Below, piece by piece: positions 36,101-46,131 of a stretch of 64,000 nt of DNA; within the stretch, counting starts at the first letter, position 1, and every line of letters begins with the position of its first letter. Where the stretch lies: the NCBI RefSeq assembly GCF_024295805.1, contig NZ_JANCLX010000004.1, positions 62,001-126,000 of the forward strand, given 5' to 3'. The translations under genes and the position numbers were made by a program. The notes under the pieces are model-generated. The model was given only the letters and a program-made list of their open reading frames with translations, was not told the origin of the DNA and searched no databases. The DNA is from Streptomyces cucumeris (GTDB lineage: Bacteria; Actinomycetota; Actinomycetes; Streptomycetales; Streptomycetaceae).

Positions 36101-39100
36101 GAGCATGTGGGCGATGCGCTCGGCCGGGTAGCCGGGGTCCACCGGGACGTACGCGGCACCGGACTTGACCACCGCGAGCAGCGCCACCACCAGTTCGGCC
36201 GAGCGCGGCAGCACCACGCCCACCAGCCGCTCGGGTCCGGCGCCGCGCGCGATCAGCTCATGGGCCAGCCGGTTGGCCCGCGCGTTCAGTTCGGTGTAGC
36301 GGTAGGTGACCGCGCCCTCGACCAGGGCGGGCGCGTCCGGGGTACGGGCGGCCTGGGCCTGGAACAGCTCGGGCAGCAGGGCGCGCGGGGCCACGGCGGG
36401 GGCCTGGTTGAAGCCGTACAGCACCTGTTCGCGTTCGGCGGCGGTGAGCAGTCCGACGGTGCTGAGCGGCTGATCCGGTGCGGCGGTCACCGTCTCCAGC
36501 AGCCGGACGAACCGGTCGGCCATCCGCTCGACGGTGTCCCGGTCGAACAGGTCGGTGGCGTACTCCAGCCGTCCGTCGATCCCGGTGGCGGCGCCCCGGT
36601 CGGCAGCCCGCTCATCCAGGCCGAACAGCAGGTCGATCTTGGTGACTCCGGGGTCCACCTGCTGCGGGGTGGCGGTCAGTCCGGGCAGTTCCAGGGTGGA
36701 CTCGGATGGTGTCTGCACATCCATCATCACCTGGAACAGCGGATTGCGGGACAGTGAGCGCTCCGGGTTGAGCGCCTCCACCAGCCGTTCGAACGGCACG
36801 TCCTGGTGGGCGTGGGCGGCCAGCGCCATCTCCCGGCTGCGGTCCAGGAGTTCACCGAACGCGGGGTCACCGCTGAGGTCGTTGCGGAACACCACGGTGT
36901 TCACGAAACAGCCGATGAGGTCGTCCAGCGCCGGATCGGTGCGCCCGGCCACCGCGCTGCCCAGGGGGATGTCGTCGCCCGCGCCCAGTTTGCCGAGCAG
37001 CACGGCCACCGCGCTCTGGAAGACCATGAACAGACTGGCGCCGTGCGCGCGGGCCAAGCCCGCCAGCCGCTCATGCAGTCCGGCGCCGATGGCGAACCGC
37101 ACGATGTCACCGCGCTGGCTGAGCACGGGCGGCCGGGGCCGGTCGGTCGGCAGCGACAGCTCCTCCGGCAGCCCCTCCAGGGCGCGTGTCCAGTAGGCGA
37201 GCTGGCGGGCCAGCGGGCTGTCCGGGTCGTCCTCGTCGCCGAGCACACCGTGCTGCCACAGCGTGTAATCGGGGTACTGCACGGCCATCGGTGTGAACGC
37301 GGGCGCCTGCCCCGCCGCCCGTGCGGTGTACGCCCGGCCCAGGTCGCGGGCGAGCGGGGCGAGCGAGAGGCCGTCGGCCACGATGTGGTGCAGCACCACC
37401 AGCAGCACATGCTCCCCGGGGCCGAGCACCAGCAGCCGGGGCCGCACCGCCGGCCCGGCCGCCAGGTCGAACCCCTCGGCCACCACGGCGGCCACGGTGG
37501 CGTCCAGCGTGTCCTCGGTGGCCTCGGTGGCCGTCAGCACCACCCGCGCGTCCGCCTCGGCGGGGGTGAGGACGTGCTGCCGGGGGCGGCCGTCGGTGTC
37601 GGGGAAGACGGTGCGCAGGCTTTCGTGGCGGGCCAGTACGTCGGACAGCGCACGGCCCAGCGCGGCCCGGTCCAGCCGTCCGGACAGCCGCAGCGCGAGC
37701 CCCATGTTGTAGGCGCCGGTGGGGCCTTGGAGCCGGTTCATGAACCACAGCCGCTGCTGGGTGAGGGACAACGGCAGTTCGACGGGGCGCGCCATCGGCG
37801 TCAGAGCGGCCCGCGCCCCGTCGGCGCCCTCCAGCCGGGTCGCCAGCCGGGCCACGGTCGGCGCCTCGAAGACGGTGCGCACCGACAGCTCGGCGCCCAG
37901 GGTCTCGCGGATCCGGCCGAGCAGCCGGATGGCGGAGAGCGAGTGGCCGCCACGTTCGAAGAAGTCGTCGTCCACACCGACGCGTTCGGTCTTCAGCACC
38001 TCGGCGACCAGGGCGCACAGCGCCTCTTCCCGCGGGGTGCGCGGGGCACGGTAGGGCGCCCGCGCGGCCTCCGGGGCCGGTGGCGCGGGCGCGGCCACCG
38101 GCGCGGTCCAGCCCTCGGGCAGCGGCAGGTCCAGCGCGCCGACGGTGTCGCCGGGGTCCGCGTCGGCCAGGGTGGCCAGGAAGTCCACCAGCCGCTGCCG
38201 GTGACCGGCGACCGCGTCGTGGTCGTACAGATCGGCGTTGGCGTGGAAGTCGATGAGGAAGCCGTCGCCCGGCTCCCGGTTGTCCACCACCAGCGACAGA
38301 TCCTCCTCCGGGCCGATGGAGAAGCCGCGCACGGTGGACGGACGGCCCGCGAAGGTCAGCGGGGTGCCGTACATGATGAGGTTGATCTCCGGGCCCCACA
38401 GCCGTTTGCACGCCCCCACCCGGCGCAGATCGCGGTGCACGTCCTCGTAGCGGTAGCGCTGGTGGCGCAGCACCTCGTGGAGTTCACGGCTGACGGAGGC
38501 CAGCAGCGCGGCCACCGTGGTGTCCGGGCCGACCCCGGTGCGCAGCGGAAGCGCGTTGGACACCATGCCGGGGGTCCGCCGGGCGGCCTGGCCGGGGCGG
38601 GCGGCCACCGCCAGACCCAGCACCACATCGGTGGCGCCGGTGAGCCGGTGCAGATACGCGGCGATGGCGGCGACCGTCACGGCCGGCCAGCTCACCCCGG
38701 TCTCCCGGCCCAGCGCCCGCAGTCCCTCCGCGGTCTTGGCGGGCACCTCCCCGGCCAGCCGTACATGGTCGGTGGGCACCCGGTCCGGCCGCGGTGCCAG
38801 GCTCACCGGCTCGCCGAGCCCGGCCAGCCGTCCGGTCCAGAACTCCCGGTCCTGCGCGAACCGTTCGGACTCCCGGTACGCCACGTCCTGGGCCACCAGG
38901 TCGCGCACCGAGCCGAAGGGGCCGCGCGACGGCTCCTCCCCGGCCACCAGCGCGGTGTACACCTCGGCGACCCGGGCCACGATCAGCGACCAGCTGTAGC
39001 CGTCCACGATGGCGTGGTGCACCCGGCTGAACCAGATGTACCGGTCCTCGGCGAGGGTGATCAGCCCGAACGTGAACAGCGGCCCCGCGGACAGGTCCAC

Positions 39101-39433
39101 CGGGGCCGCCACCCGCGCGAGCATCCACTCCTCCGCCTCCGCGGAAGGATCGGCCGCGCCACTGACGTCGAGCGTGTGCAACGGCCAGTCCACGGCCTCC
39201 TGGACGATCTGGCGCGGTCCCCCGTCACCGGGTACGAACCGCAGCCGCAGGGTGTCGGCCTCGTCCACGGTGCGCCGCAGCGCGGTCTCGAACAGCGCGG
39301 TGTCGACCGGACCGGAGATCTCGACGCATTCGGCGATGCTGTACATCGGGTTGTCCGGATTCACCTGCTGGGCGAGCCACATTCCGGACTGGGCGGCCGT
39401 CAGCGGCACATGGGGACCATTCTGATCGGCCAT
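33119..39433 (-). CDS. Nonribosomal peptide synthetase, first in line: C-T / C-A-T-E
   Basis: 2,104 residues from the second of two nearby ATGs (39433), which has GAGGTG 9-12 nt upstream; the ATG at 39439 is too close to that site. Numbered from 39439, domains are C 12-445 (HHAIVDGYS), T 465-540 (GGHSL, Ser500), C 555-1000 (HHIVADG), A 1020-1505, T (GGDSI, Ser1556), E 1612-2070 ([10 protein letters not shown]). The first C domain ([29 protein letters not shown]) resembles the condensation domain at the start of EntF, and its module has no A domain. The C-terminus [17 protein letters not shown] is a donor COM-type segment. The stop overlaps the start of the next synthetase (ATGA). This protein should start the peptide. 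No MbtH-like gene is seen in the window. Confidence 0.96.
33215..37783 (-). other. NRPS module M2: C-A-T-E, predicted D-Asn
   Basis: L-donor C domain ([14 protein letters not shown]), A domain with [18 protein letters not shown] and [12 protein letters not shown], giving the code DLTKVGEVGK, one residue from the Asn code DLTKLGEVGK. The carrier is GGDSI and the epimerase is intact (EGHGRHD varies slightly from EGHGREE). Confidence 0.8.
37805..39406 (-). other. NRPS module M1: EntF-like C followed directly by T, no adenylation domain
   Basis: After the C domain a Pro/Ala-rich linker of about 30 residues (from EGWTAPV) leads straight to [16 protein letters not shown], the usual start of a carrier domain. 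The carrier (FFERGGHSL) precedes an L-donor C domain. A C-T start suggests that an acyl or aminoacyl group delivered from outside is joined to a residue loaded in trans on this carrier. Confidence 0.85.
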
Positions 39434-39439
39434 TGCCAT

Positions 39440-39612
39440 TCACCTCGATTGGGTAGGCTCATCGATCGGGCCCAACCCTACGGAGCTTCGGGAACGGCCC
39501 CACGGGCTCATGAAAAACTTGAAATCGCCGAGAAACGCATATCGAAGAATGCGTATCGCGCTGTACCGGCGGCGGGCCGGACCGCTACCGTCGCCCGGCT
39601 CCCCCGGCATGG
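39440..39612 (-). promoter_or_regulatory. Putative promoter region of the NRPS operon
   Basis: This stretch between the P450 terminator and the first NRPS start contains the most AT-rich DNA nearby (about 39510-39560). A 6-bp inverted repeat ACGCAT / ATGCGT at 39535-39554 with an 8-nt spacer could be an operator. No confident -10/-35 pair could be picked. Confidence 0.4.
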
Positions 39613-39615
39613 ACG

Positions 39616-39649
39616 AATGCCCCGGCCACCAGCGTGGCCAGGGCATTCC
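39616..39649 (-). terminator. Hairpin ending the RHS-dioxygenase-P450 operon
   Basis: A 15-bp stem (GAATGCCCCGGCCAC against GTGGCCAGGGCATTC, one mismatch) with loop CAGC, 23 nt past the P450 stop on the minus strand. It separates the tailoring operon from the NRPS operon. Confidence 0.8.
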
Positions 39650-39671
39650 TACGGCGCCAGAAGGCGGTGGT

Positions 39672-40952
39672 TCAGCCGGTGGCCGGGGTCAGCGCCACCG
39701 GCAGGCTGCTGTAGCCGTGCAGGAAGTTGGAGTGGATCGGCCGGCCCGGTCCCGTCAACTCCGCGGCCGCCACGAATGAGCGCAGCGCGGTGAGCATCGC
39801 ATGGATTTCCGCACGCCCCAGATAAGCGCCGAGACAGAAGTGCGGACCGTATCCGAACGACACATGCTTGTTGGGCGTGCGGCCCAGATCGAATACCTCG
39901 GGTGCGGTGAACACCTCCTCGTCGTAATTGGCCGAGGTGTTCCACAGGGTGGCGATGTCCCCCGCCCTGATCCGCTGACCGCCGACCTCGGTGTCCACCA
40001 CCGCCCGTCGTCCGAAGTGCATGGCCGGGGTGACCCAGCGCAGCACCTCCTCCACGGCGCTGTCCACGGAGACCTCACCGTCGCGCAGCCGCCGCCACTG
40101 CGCCGGGTGCCCGATCAGCTCCCGCATCCCGCAGATCATCGACAGCCTGCTGGTCTCGTCACCGCCCAGGATCAGGCTGTAGCAGTTGAAGACGATCTCC
40201 TCCTCGGTGAGCGGTTCACCGTCGACCGCCGCCGTGGCCAGGACGCTGATCACGTCCCCGGTGGGCTCCTCGCGCCGCTCCTCGGCCAGTTCGGCGAAGT
40301 ACAGCAGCAGTTCGTTGCGGGCCACCAGTGAGTCCTGGACGCTCTGCCCCGCCTCCTCCGCGCTCAGCGCCTGTTTGGTGAGGCTGAGCAGATAGCCCCG
40401 GTCGGACTCCGGGACCCCGAGCAGATCGGCGATGGTGGCCATCGGGATGTGCTCGGCCACGTCCTGGGCGAAGTCGCACGCGCCACGTTCGACGGCGGTG
40501 CGCACCAGCCGCTCGGTGCGCCGCCGCACACCCGCCACCACCCGCTCCAGCACCCGGGGCGCGAACGCCTTGAGCAGCAGGTTGCGGATCTCGCGGTGGC
40601 GGACCCCGTCGGTGACCGCGAGCATCTTGCCGCTCGCGGAGTCACCGCCCTGGAGCAGGGTGGTGAGGACGTTGCCCTGCTCCGAGGTGAAGGCGCGGTT
40701 GTCACGGTAGACCGCCATCACGTCCCGGTGGCGGGAGAGCACCCAGAAGCCGGGCATCAGCCCCTCGGTGGGATGCCAGTGGACCGGGCTCTCCTGCCGG
40801 AACCGGCGCCACATCGGCACCAGTTCACGGTCCAGGAAGGTCTGCGGATCGGTGAGGTCGACCTCGCCGGGAGCGGGGCCGGGGCCTGGGCCGGGGCCCG
40901 TGAGTTCCGGCCCGTCGAGGGTGGCGACGGCGTCGTGCGGCTGACCGGACAT
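39672..40952 (-). CDS. Cytochrome P450, candidate carrier-bound amino acid hydroxylase
   Basis: 426 residues, a complete class I bacterial P450. It has the I-helix motif GGDETS (263-268), ExxR EVLR (302-305) and the haem loop FGYGPHFCLG with Cys373. The N-terminus has a Gly-Pro repeat before the fold starts near residue 30. By overall look (FNCYSLILGGDETSR, AMHFGRRA, NTSANYDEEVF) it resembles the CYP163-type enzymes such as NovI and the skyllamycin P450 that beta-hydroxylate amino acids held on carrier domains; that subfamily call is from memory. The gene starts 7 nt after the dioxygenase stop and is last in its operon, just upstream of the NRPS genes, which supports a tailoring role. Electron partners are not in the window. 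Confidence 0.9.
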   Translation of the reverse strand: MSGQPHDAVATLDGPELTGPGPGPGPAPGEVDLTDPQTFLDRELVPMWRRFRQESPVHWHPTEGLMPGFWVLSRHRDVMAVYRDNRAFTSEQGNVLTTLLQGGDSASGKMLAVTDGVRHREIRNLLLKAFAPRVLERVVAGVRRRTERLVRTAVERGACDFAQDVAEHIPMATIADLLGVPESDRGYLLSLTKQALSAEEAGQSVQDSLVARNELLLYFAELAEERREEPTGDVISVLATAAVDGEPLTEEEIVFNCYSLILGGDETSRLSMICGMRELIGHPAQWRRLRDGEVSVDSAVEEVLRWVTPAMHFGRRAVVDTEVGGQRIRAGDIATLWNTSANYDEEVFTAPEVFDLGRTPNKHVSFGYGPHFCLGAYLGRAEIHAMLTALRSFVAAAELTGPGRPIHSNFLHGYSSLPVALTPATG

Positions 40953-40959
40953 CCCGCGC

Positions 40960-41928
40960 CTACCCCTCGCGCCGGGTCATCGACACCAGCACCTTGCGGT
41001 CCCCGGTGAACGGACGGCGCCCATGCGTGGTGAGGATGTTGTCGATCATGATCAGATCACCGTCCTCCCACCGCTCGGCCAGGGTCGTGGCGGTGTACGC
41101 GTCCAGGATCACGGCCAGTTCCTCCGCGGTGATCGGCGTGCCGTCGCCCACATAGGCGTTGCGCGGCAGCCCGTCCTCGCCGCAGATCTCCAGCAGCCCC
41201 TCGCGGACCGCCTCCGGCAGCGCGTGGACATGGAACAGATGCGCCTGGTTGAACCACACCCGGCGCCCGGTGAGGGGGTGTTCCACCACCGCCGGACGGC
41301 GCTGCCGGGTGCGCAGCACCTCGCCGTCCCACTCCGCCTCGATGCCGTGCTCGGCGCAGTAGCGGTCCACCTGCGCCCGGTCGTCGGTCTGGAACCCCTC
41401 CTGCCAGGACAGCCCCATCCCGGTGCGGTAGGTGCGGGTGTAGAGCACCCCGTGCTCCTCGAACCGCGCCACCAGCTCCCCGGGCAGCCGGTCCAGCACC
41501 GCGCCGCTGTCCGCCACCGGTGTCTCCCCGCCGGTGGCCGCCGCCTTGGCGCAGTACAGGAAGAGGTTGTGCGGCCAGTTGTGGGAGTACGCGCTCTCGT
41601 TGTGCTGCGGAATGGACTGGTCGGCCGGGTACTCGGTCGAGGTGTAGACATTGCCCTTGACCCGGCTGCGCGGGGTGGAGCGCTCGTTGTACTCCAGCGT
41701 CCGGCCGCCGATCAGCTCGGCGAGCCCCGCGAGTTCGTCCTGTTCGCCCAGGCCCAGGTTCTTCACCATCACCGCGGCGTGGTCCAGCATCGCCGCCCGC
41801 AGCCCATCCAGGTTGGCGGCGATCCACCCCGGTCCGTCACCCCCGTGCCGCGGGGTGACCCGGACCAGTCGGGTGCCGTGGTGTTCCAGCAGGTCGACGT
41901 CGGCGTCCTCGAAATACTTCTCCGTCAT
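40960..41928 (-). CDS. SyrP-like TauD/TfdA Fe(II)/2-oxoglutarate dioxygenase
   Basis: 322 residues. The metal site is visible as H109-x-E111 in IPQHNESAYS and distal H302 in THGRRPF, with R304 or R305 placed to bind 2-oxoglutarate. The segment with NWPHNLFLYC and GGETPVADS is characteristic of the SyrP group, several members of which hydroxylate the beta-carbon of Asp or Glu on carrier proteins. Module M4 of the adjacent NRPS has an Asp-like code, so beta-hydroxy-Asp is a plausible product, but M2 (Asn) or a trans-loaded carrier are equally open. Its start overlaps the stop of the RHS gene (ATGA) and its stop lies 7 nt from the P450 start, making one coupled operon. Confidence 0.88.
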   Translation of the reverse strand: MTEKYFEDADVDLLEHHGTRLVRVTPRHGGDGPGWIAANLDGLRAAMLDHAAVMVKNLGLGEQDELAGLAELIGGRTLEYNERSTPRSRVKGNVYTSTEYPADQSIPQHNESAYSHNWPHNLFLYCAKAAATGGETPVADSGAVLDRLPGELVARFEEHGVLYTRTYRTGMGLSWQEGFQTDDRAQVDRYCAEHGIEAEWDGEVLRTRQRRPAVVEHPLTGRRVWFNQAHLFHVHALPEAVREGLLEICGEDGLPRNAYVGDGTPITAEELAVILDAYTATTLAERWEDGDLIMIDNILTTHGRRPFTGDRKVLVSMTRREG

Positions 41929-44900
41929 TCCTTCTCCACCTCCAGGCTGAAGCCGTCGATGCTCACGTGGTCGACCGGATCGCCGGCCGCGTACTCGTAG
42001 GCGTTCAGGAACGGTCCGCCGGAGACCGGCTGGGTGAACCGTCCGAGCGCGTTGTTCAGCAGCCGGGTGTCCAGCACCGTGGCGTACTGCCCGCCCGCGT
42101 GCTCGGTCCCGCGCTGGTACCGGCCGAGCCAGCCGTAGTCGTAGTCACCCGGCAGGTTGTCCGGGACGTGGTCGGGGTCCACCGTGCCGTCGGCGGTGAG
42201 CGGTTCGCCGTACGGGCCGTAGCGGTACACCCCGCCCCGCTGGTGTCCGTCGTCCCCGGCGACGGCGAACACATCGCCGCGCACGGTCGGATAGCTCCAG
42301 CTCGTGCGGGCCCCGTCCACGGCACCCTTGCGCACCTGCACCACCCCGCCGGGCAGGGCCACCACCCGGGCCAGCACCCGCTGGTCGGCGCGGAGCACGA
42401 AGTCGATGTCCGGGTCGGTCAGCGAGGTGTGTCCGTAGAGCTGTCCGGTGTCACCGGCGCCGGTCGAGCTCCGCCGGACCAGATGGTCGGCGGTGTCCGA
42501 CGCGTAGACCACCTCGGCCGGGTCCTTGCCCGTGAGCTTCGTCCCCAGGTAGCGCTCGGCCGCGTCGTGGCGCTGCGCCACCGTGGCGCCGCCCTGCCGG
42601 TAGCCGGTCATATGGCCGTTGGGCGCGTAGGTCACCCCGCTCACCGGGGTGTCGCCGGTGGTGGCGAGCAGCCGGTCGGCTGCGTCGTAGCAGTAGCCGG
42701 TCTCCGTGGTGCCGTCCGCCGTGCGGTCGGTCAGCCGCAGCCGGTTGCCGTTGTCCCCGGCGCCCTTCGCGGTGCCGTCGGGGCAGCCCGTGGGCGCGGT
42801 GGCGAAGTCGTAGCCGTAGTGATGTCCGGTCACCCAGGCATCCACCAGCCGGCCCGCCGCGTCGTAGCGGTAGTCGGGCCCGCCCTTCCGGCCGCCCCCG
42901 CCCGCGGTGGACTCATCGGTCACCACACCCGAGCGGGCGCGGCTCACCGTGCTCGGCAGCTCGCGGCCGTCGGCCATGGTCCAGTCCTTGGCGGTGATCC
43001 GGCCCGCGGCGTCCCGGCGCACCGCCAGCTCCGAGCCGTTGCCGTACGACACCTTCGCTATCCGGCCGCCCTCGTCCAGCGCGACCGTGGCCAGGGTCCG
43101 GCCGTCCAGCGCGACACCGGTCTCCCGGCCCGCGTCGTCGTACCGCACCGTCTTCACCTGCGCGCGGTCGCCGGGCGGGGTGGAGGTCTCGCGCACCATC
43201 CGTCCGGCCCGGTCGTAGCGGGTGTCGGTACGGACGCCCTGGACATCGGTGAGCCGCACGGTCCGCCCGAGCAGATCGACCGTGTACACCAGATCGCCCC
43301 CGGGCTCGGACGCCCTGGTGGTCAGCGGGTCCCCGCCGTACGCGGTGTCGTAGGTGATGGTGCGCGCCGGGGCGTCGTCATTGCCGGGCACGTGCATGGC
43401 CAGGATCTGGCCGCGCTTCCCGTAGTCCACACAGGCCCACTTCGGCCCGCCGAAGTTCACCGCGACCGGCAGCCCACGGGTGTTGTAGACGAACTTCTCG
43501 GCCCGCGGTCCGCCCTCGGCCGGTGCCGCCGAGGTGACGGCCTTCGGCAGCCCCGCCTGCGGCAGCGGATCGTCCCCGTCGGTGCACGGGTTGTCGGCCT
43601 TCTCGTCCGCGCCGTAGTACGTGTACGTCTGCCGCGCACCGCTGGGCATCACCTTGGCGGTGGGCCGGAACATCTCGTCGTAGGAGTAGCCGGTCCTGAG
43701 CTTCAGCCCCTTGGGGTCGGTGACGGTCGCCACCGGTATGCCCATCTCGTTGAGCTGGGTCTCCACCGTCCGGTCCGGCACTCCGTCGGAGCCCGCGGTG
43801 ACGGTGGTCATGCCGGCGGCGCCGTACGTCGTGGTCTCCGACGGCACCTTCGCGCAGCCGTCCGGGGCCGGGGTCACCAGCCGCCCGTCGTCGGCGAAGC
43901 ACTTCCGCGGGCCGGGGCCGAAGGTGCCGACGGGACGGCCCGCCTCGTCGTGCACCGTGGTGGTCAGCCGCCCGGCGGCGTCGAGCCGGGTGGCGGGGCC
44001 GCCGTCCGCGGTCCAGGTGGTGCGCACGGTACGGCCCGTGGCATCGGTGTCGGCGCTGACCAGGCCCGCGGGGTCGTACGCCACCGTGCGGACTCCTCGC
44101 AGCCCGGCCACCTCGATCCGGGTGGAGCCGGAGCCGTAGCGGTAGGTGCGCTCGGGGCGGTCGGATCCGCCGTCCGCGGAGCCGGTGGGCTCGGGGCCCT
44201 CCAGCCGTGTGGCCTGCCGGGCCGTATCGGCGTAGCCGAGGCGGTAGTTGGCGGTGGTGTGGTCGCGGCGGTCCGGATCGGCCGCGATCCAGTCCATCAC
44301 CAGCGGGGTGCGGACATCGGTGAGCCGGTGGTCGGCGGTGTAGCCGAAGTCGGTGGTCTCCTCACCGGGGTTGACGATGCGGGCCAGCTTCCCGGCCGCG
44401 TAGCGGAGCTGGGTGGTGCCCACGCCCGGTACGGTGACGGCGCAGACGAAGCCTTGCGGGGCGTGGTCGTCGGCACAGGTCTCATCGCCCGCGTAGGCGA
44501 ACGTCAGCCCCGCGTCCTCGGCCGCCTTCGCCGCCGTACGCCGGGCGGTGTCGCCAGTGCCCTTGGTCTTGCGCTTGCCCTTCGGTGCGGCGAGCGGCGC
44601 GGACCCTCCGGAGGCGGTGGCGCCCTGGCTCAGCGGGTCCGCAACACCGTTGACAGCCCCCGGCGCGCCCGCCGATGTCGTCGTACCCGCGCCCGGCGCG
44701 CCGGCGTCCGCGCCCAGCGGGAGCGCACCGTCCCCGGTGCCCTCCTTGAGCGCGCTTGCGCCCTGCGCACCCGTGGCGGCCGGGGTCACGCTCCAGCCGG
44801 GCGGCAGTACGGCGCCGTCGGGCGACAGCCACGACGAGGGCACCGGCAGAGCGCCCTTGCCGGACCGCTCGGCCCACAGGGCCACCTGGCCGCCCTTCGC

Positions 44901-45983
44901 GGGCCGTTGGTACTCCATCCGGACCCGGTAGGTGTGACCGGCCTTCAACTGGCGGACCGCCCCGAACCGCGGTGCCGGTCCGCCCTTCTCGCCCGTCCAG
45001 TCGTCCACGACCGGTCTGCCGTCCAGCCAGATCCGCACCCCGCCGTCGTAGACGCCGCCCAGGCGGTAGCCGCCCGAATCGGGCACGCGCAACTGCCCGG
45101 TCCAGCGCGCCCGGAACCGGTCGCCGGACGCGGCCTGCGGCCACGGCGCCCGGTCGCCGCCCCAGCCGAACGAGGGCTGGGTGTCGGTCCGCACGGCCGC
45201 CGGGTCCTCCTTGCCGCCGATACCGCTGCCGGAGGTGCCGGTGTAGTACCTGCCGGTGAGTCCCGTCTCGGCGGTGGCCAGCGAGTCATAGGTGAAGGTG
45301 GCGCCCAGCGGCCCAGCCGGGGTGGCGGCCTGCGGAGTGGCCACGGAGGCTGTGGCGTTGCCGTTGGCCAGGTTCACCGACACCGGGCCGAGGGTGTCGG
45401 CGGGCACCGGCCCGTCGGCCGCCTGTGCGCCGAGCCGCAGGTCCACCGCCAGGGAGCGAGCCGGGGCGTCGGCGGTCACCGTGTCACCCGCGCGGTCCCT
45501 GGCCCGTACCGTCCAGCGGTACCGCTCCCCGTCCTTGAGCAGGCCGTCCGGCACCGTCCAGCGCGGGGTCCGCAGCCAGCCGGAGGAGACGGTCTGCCCG
45601 GTGCGCGGGGAGTCACCGGTGCCGATCACGAACTCGTAGGCGGCGCCGCCGGAGACGCGTGCGGCGCTGAGCACCGGACGGCGGGCGGCCGTGGTCACCC
45701 CGTCGGCGGGCGCGGCGGGTTTCGGCGCCGCGGTGGCGCCCCGCCCATCCGACTTCCCGCCCGGAGCGCCGCTGTTGTCGAACGTCCCGGCGGGCCAGGC
45801 CGGCCGCACCGGGTCCCCGGCCTCCGCCGCCATCAGGGCCACGTCCGAGGGGGACCCGTGTGCGGCGCGGCCCAGCCAGTCCGGGGCCGCCGAGGCCAGG
45901 GTGCCGCTCGCGATCATCGCCACGGAAGCGGTCACGGACACCGCACATGCCGCCGCCACTCTGAGTGTTCTGGTGCGAGCCAT
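41925..45983 (-). CDS. Secreted RHS/YD-repeat protein with PA14 domain, no toxin tip
   Basis: 1,352 residues. A signal peptide covers residues 1-33 (ends ASAAPDW). A PA14-like domain lies near 240-375 (LTGRYYTG, DSGGYRLGGVYDGG, IWLDGRPV, YRVRMEYQ). YD repeats fill about 520-1280 (for example YDEAGRPVG, YDAAGRLVD, YDRAGRMVR). The C-terminal RHS core ends in LGRFTQPVSGGPFLNAYEYAAGDP, followed by only ~18 residues, so there is no polymorphic toxin domain. RHS proteins normally form a closed beta-shell. Unusually, the stop codon overlaps the start of the dioxygenase gene (ATGA), so it is first in the operon with the two NRPS tailoring enzymes. Its role in the cluster is unknown; it could be an accident of operon growth or a secreted partner. 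Confidence 0.9.
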   Translation of the reverse strand: MARTRTLRVAAACAVSVTASVAMIASGTLASAAPDWLGRAAHGSPSDVALMAAEAGDPVRPAWPAGTFDNSGAPGGKSDGRGATAAPKPAAPADGVTTAARRPVLSAARVSGGAAYEFVIGTGDSPRTGQTVSSGWLRTPRWTVPDGLLKDGERYRWTVRARDRAGDTVTADAPARSLAVDLRLGAQAADGPVPADTLGPVSVNLANGNATASVATPQAATPAGPLGATFTYDSLATAETGLTGRYYTGTSGSGIGGKEDPAAVRTDTQPSFGWGGDRAPWPQAASGDRFRARWTGQLRVPDSGGYRLGGVYDGGVRIWLDGRPVVDDWTGEKGGPAPRFGAVRQLKAGHTYRVRMEYQRPAKGGQVALWAERSGKGALPVPSSWLSPDGAVLPPGWSVTPAATGAQGASALKEGTGDGALPLGADAGAPGAGTTTSAGAPGAVNGVADPLSQGATASGGSAPLAAPKGKRKTKGTGDTARRTAAKAAEDAGLTFAYAGDETCADDHAPQGFVCAVTVPGVGTTQLRYAAGKLARIVNPGEETTDFGYTADHRLTDVRTPLVMDWIAADPDRRDHTTANYRLGYADTARQATRLEGPEPTGSADGGSDRPERTYRYGSGSTRIEVAGLRGVRTVAYDPAGLVSADTDATGRTVRTTWTADGGPATRLDAAGRLTTTVHDEAGRPVGTFGPGPRKCFADDGRLVTPAPDGCAKVPSETTTYGAAGMTTVTAGSDGVPDRTVETQLNEMGIPVATVTDPKGLKLRTGYSYDEMFRPTAKVMPSGARQTYTYYGADEKADNPCTDGDDPLPQAGLPKAVTSAAPAEGGPRAEKFVYNTRGLPVAVNFGGPKWACVDYGKRGQILAMHVPGNDDAPARTITYDTAYGGDPLTTRASEPGGDLVYTVDLLGRTVRLTDVQGVRTDTRYDRAGRMVRETSTPPGDRAQVKTVRYDDAGRETGVALDGRTLATVALDEGGRIAKVSYGNGSELAVRRDAAGRITAKDWTMADGRELPSTVSRARSGVVTDESTAGGGGRKGGPDYRYDAAGRLVDAWVTGHHYGYDFATAPTGCPDGTAKGAGDNGNRLRLTDRTADGTTETGYCYDAADRLLATTGDTPVSGVTYAPNGHMTGYRQGGATVAQRHDAAERYLGTKLTGKDPAEVVYASDTADHLVRRSSTGAGDTGQLYGHTSLTDPDIDFVLRADQRVLARVVALPGGVVQVRKGAVDGARTSWSYPTVRGDVFAVAGDDGHQRGGVYRYGPYGEPLTADGTVDPDHVPDNLPGDYDYGWLGRYQRGTEHAGGQYATVLDTRLLNNALGRFTQPVSGGPFLNAYEYAAGDPVDHVSIDGFSLEVEKE

Positions 45984-46131
45984 GCTCAGTCACCACTCCA
46001 ACCTGAAAAGCACCGCACGGGGCCGCACGGCGTCGAGAGGGGGGTCCGGCCGTGTCATAGGAGTCACCTCGGGCCCGCGACACCGCCTGGCGGCATGCTC
46101 CCAACCGCCTCCACGGCCCCAAAGCCCTTAA

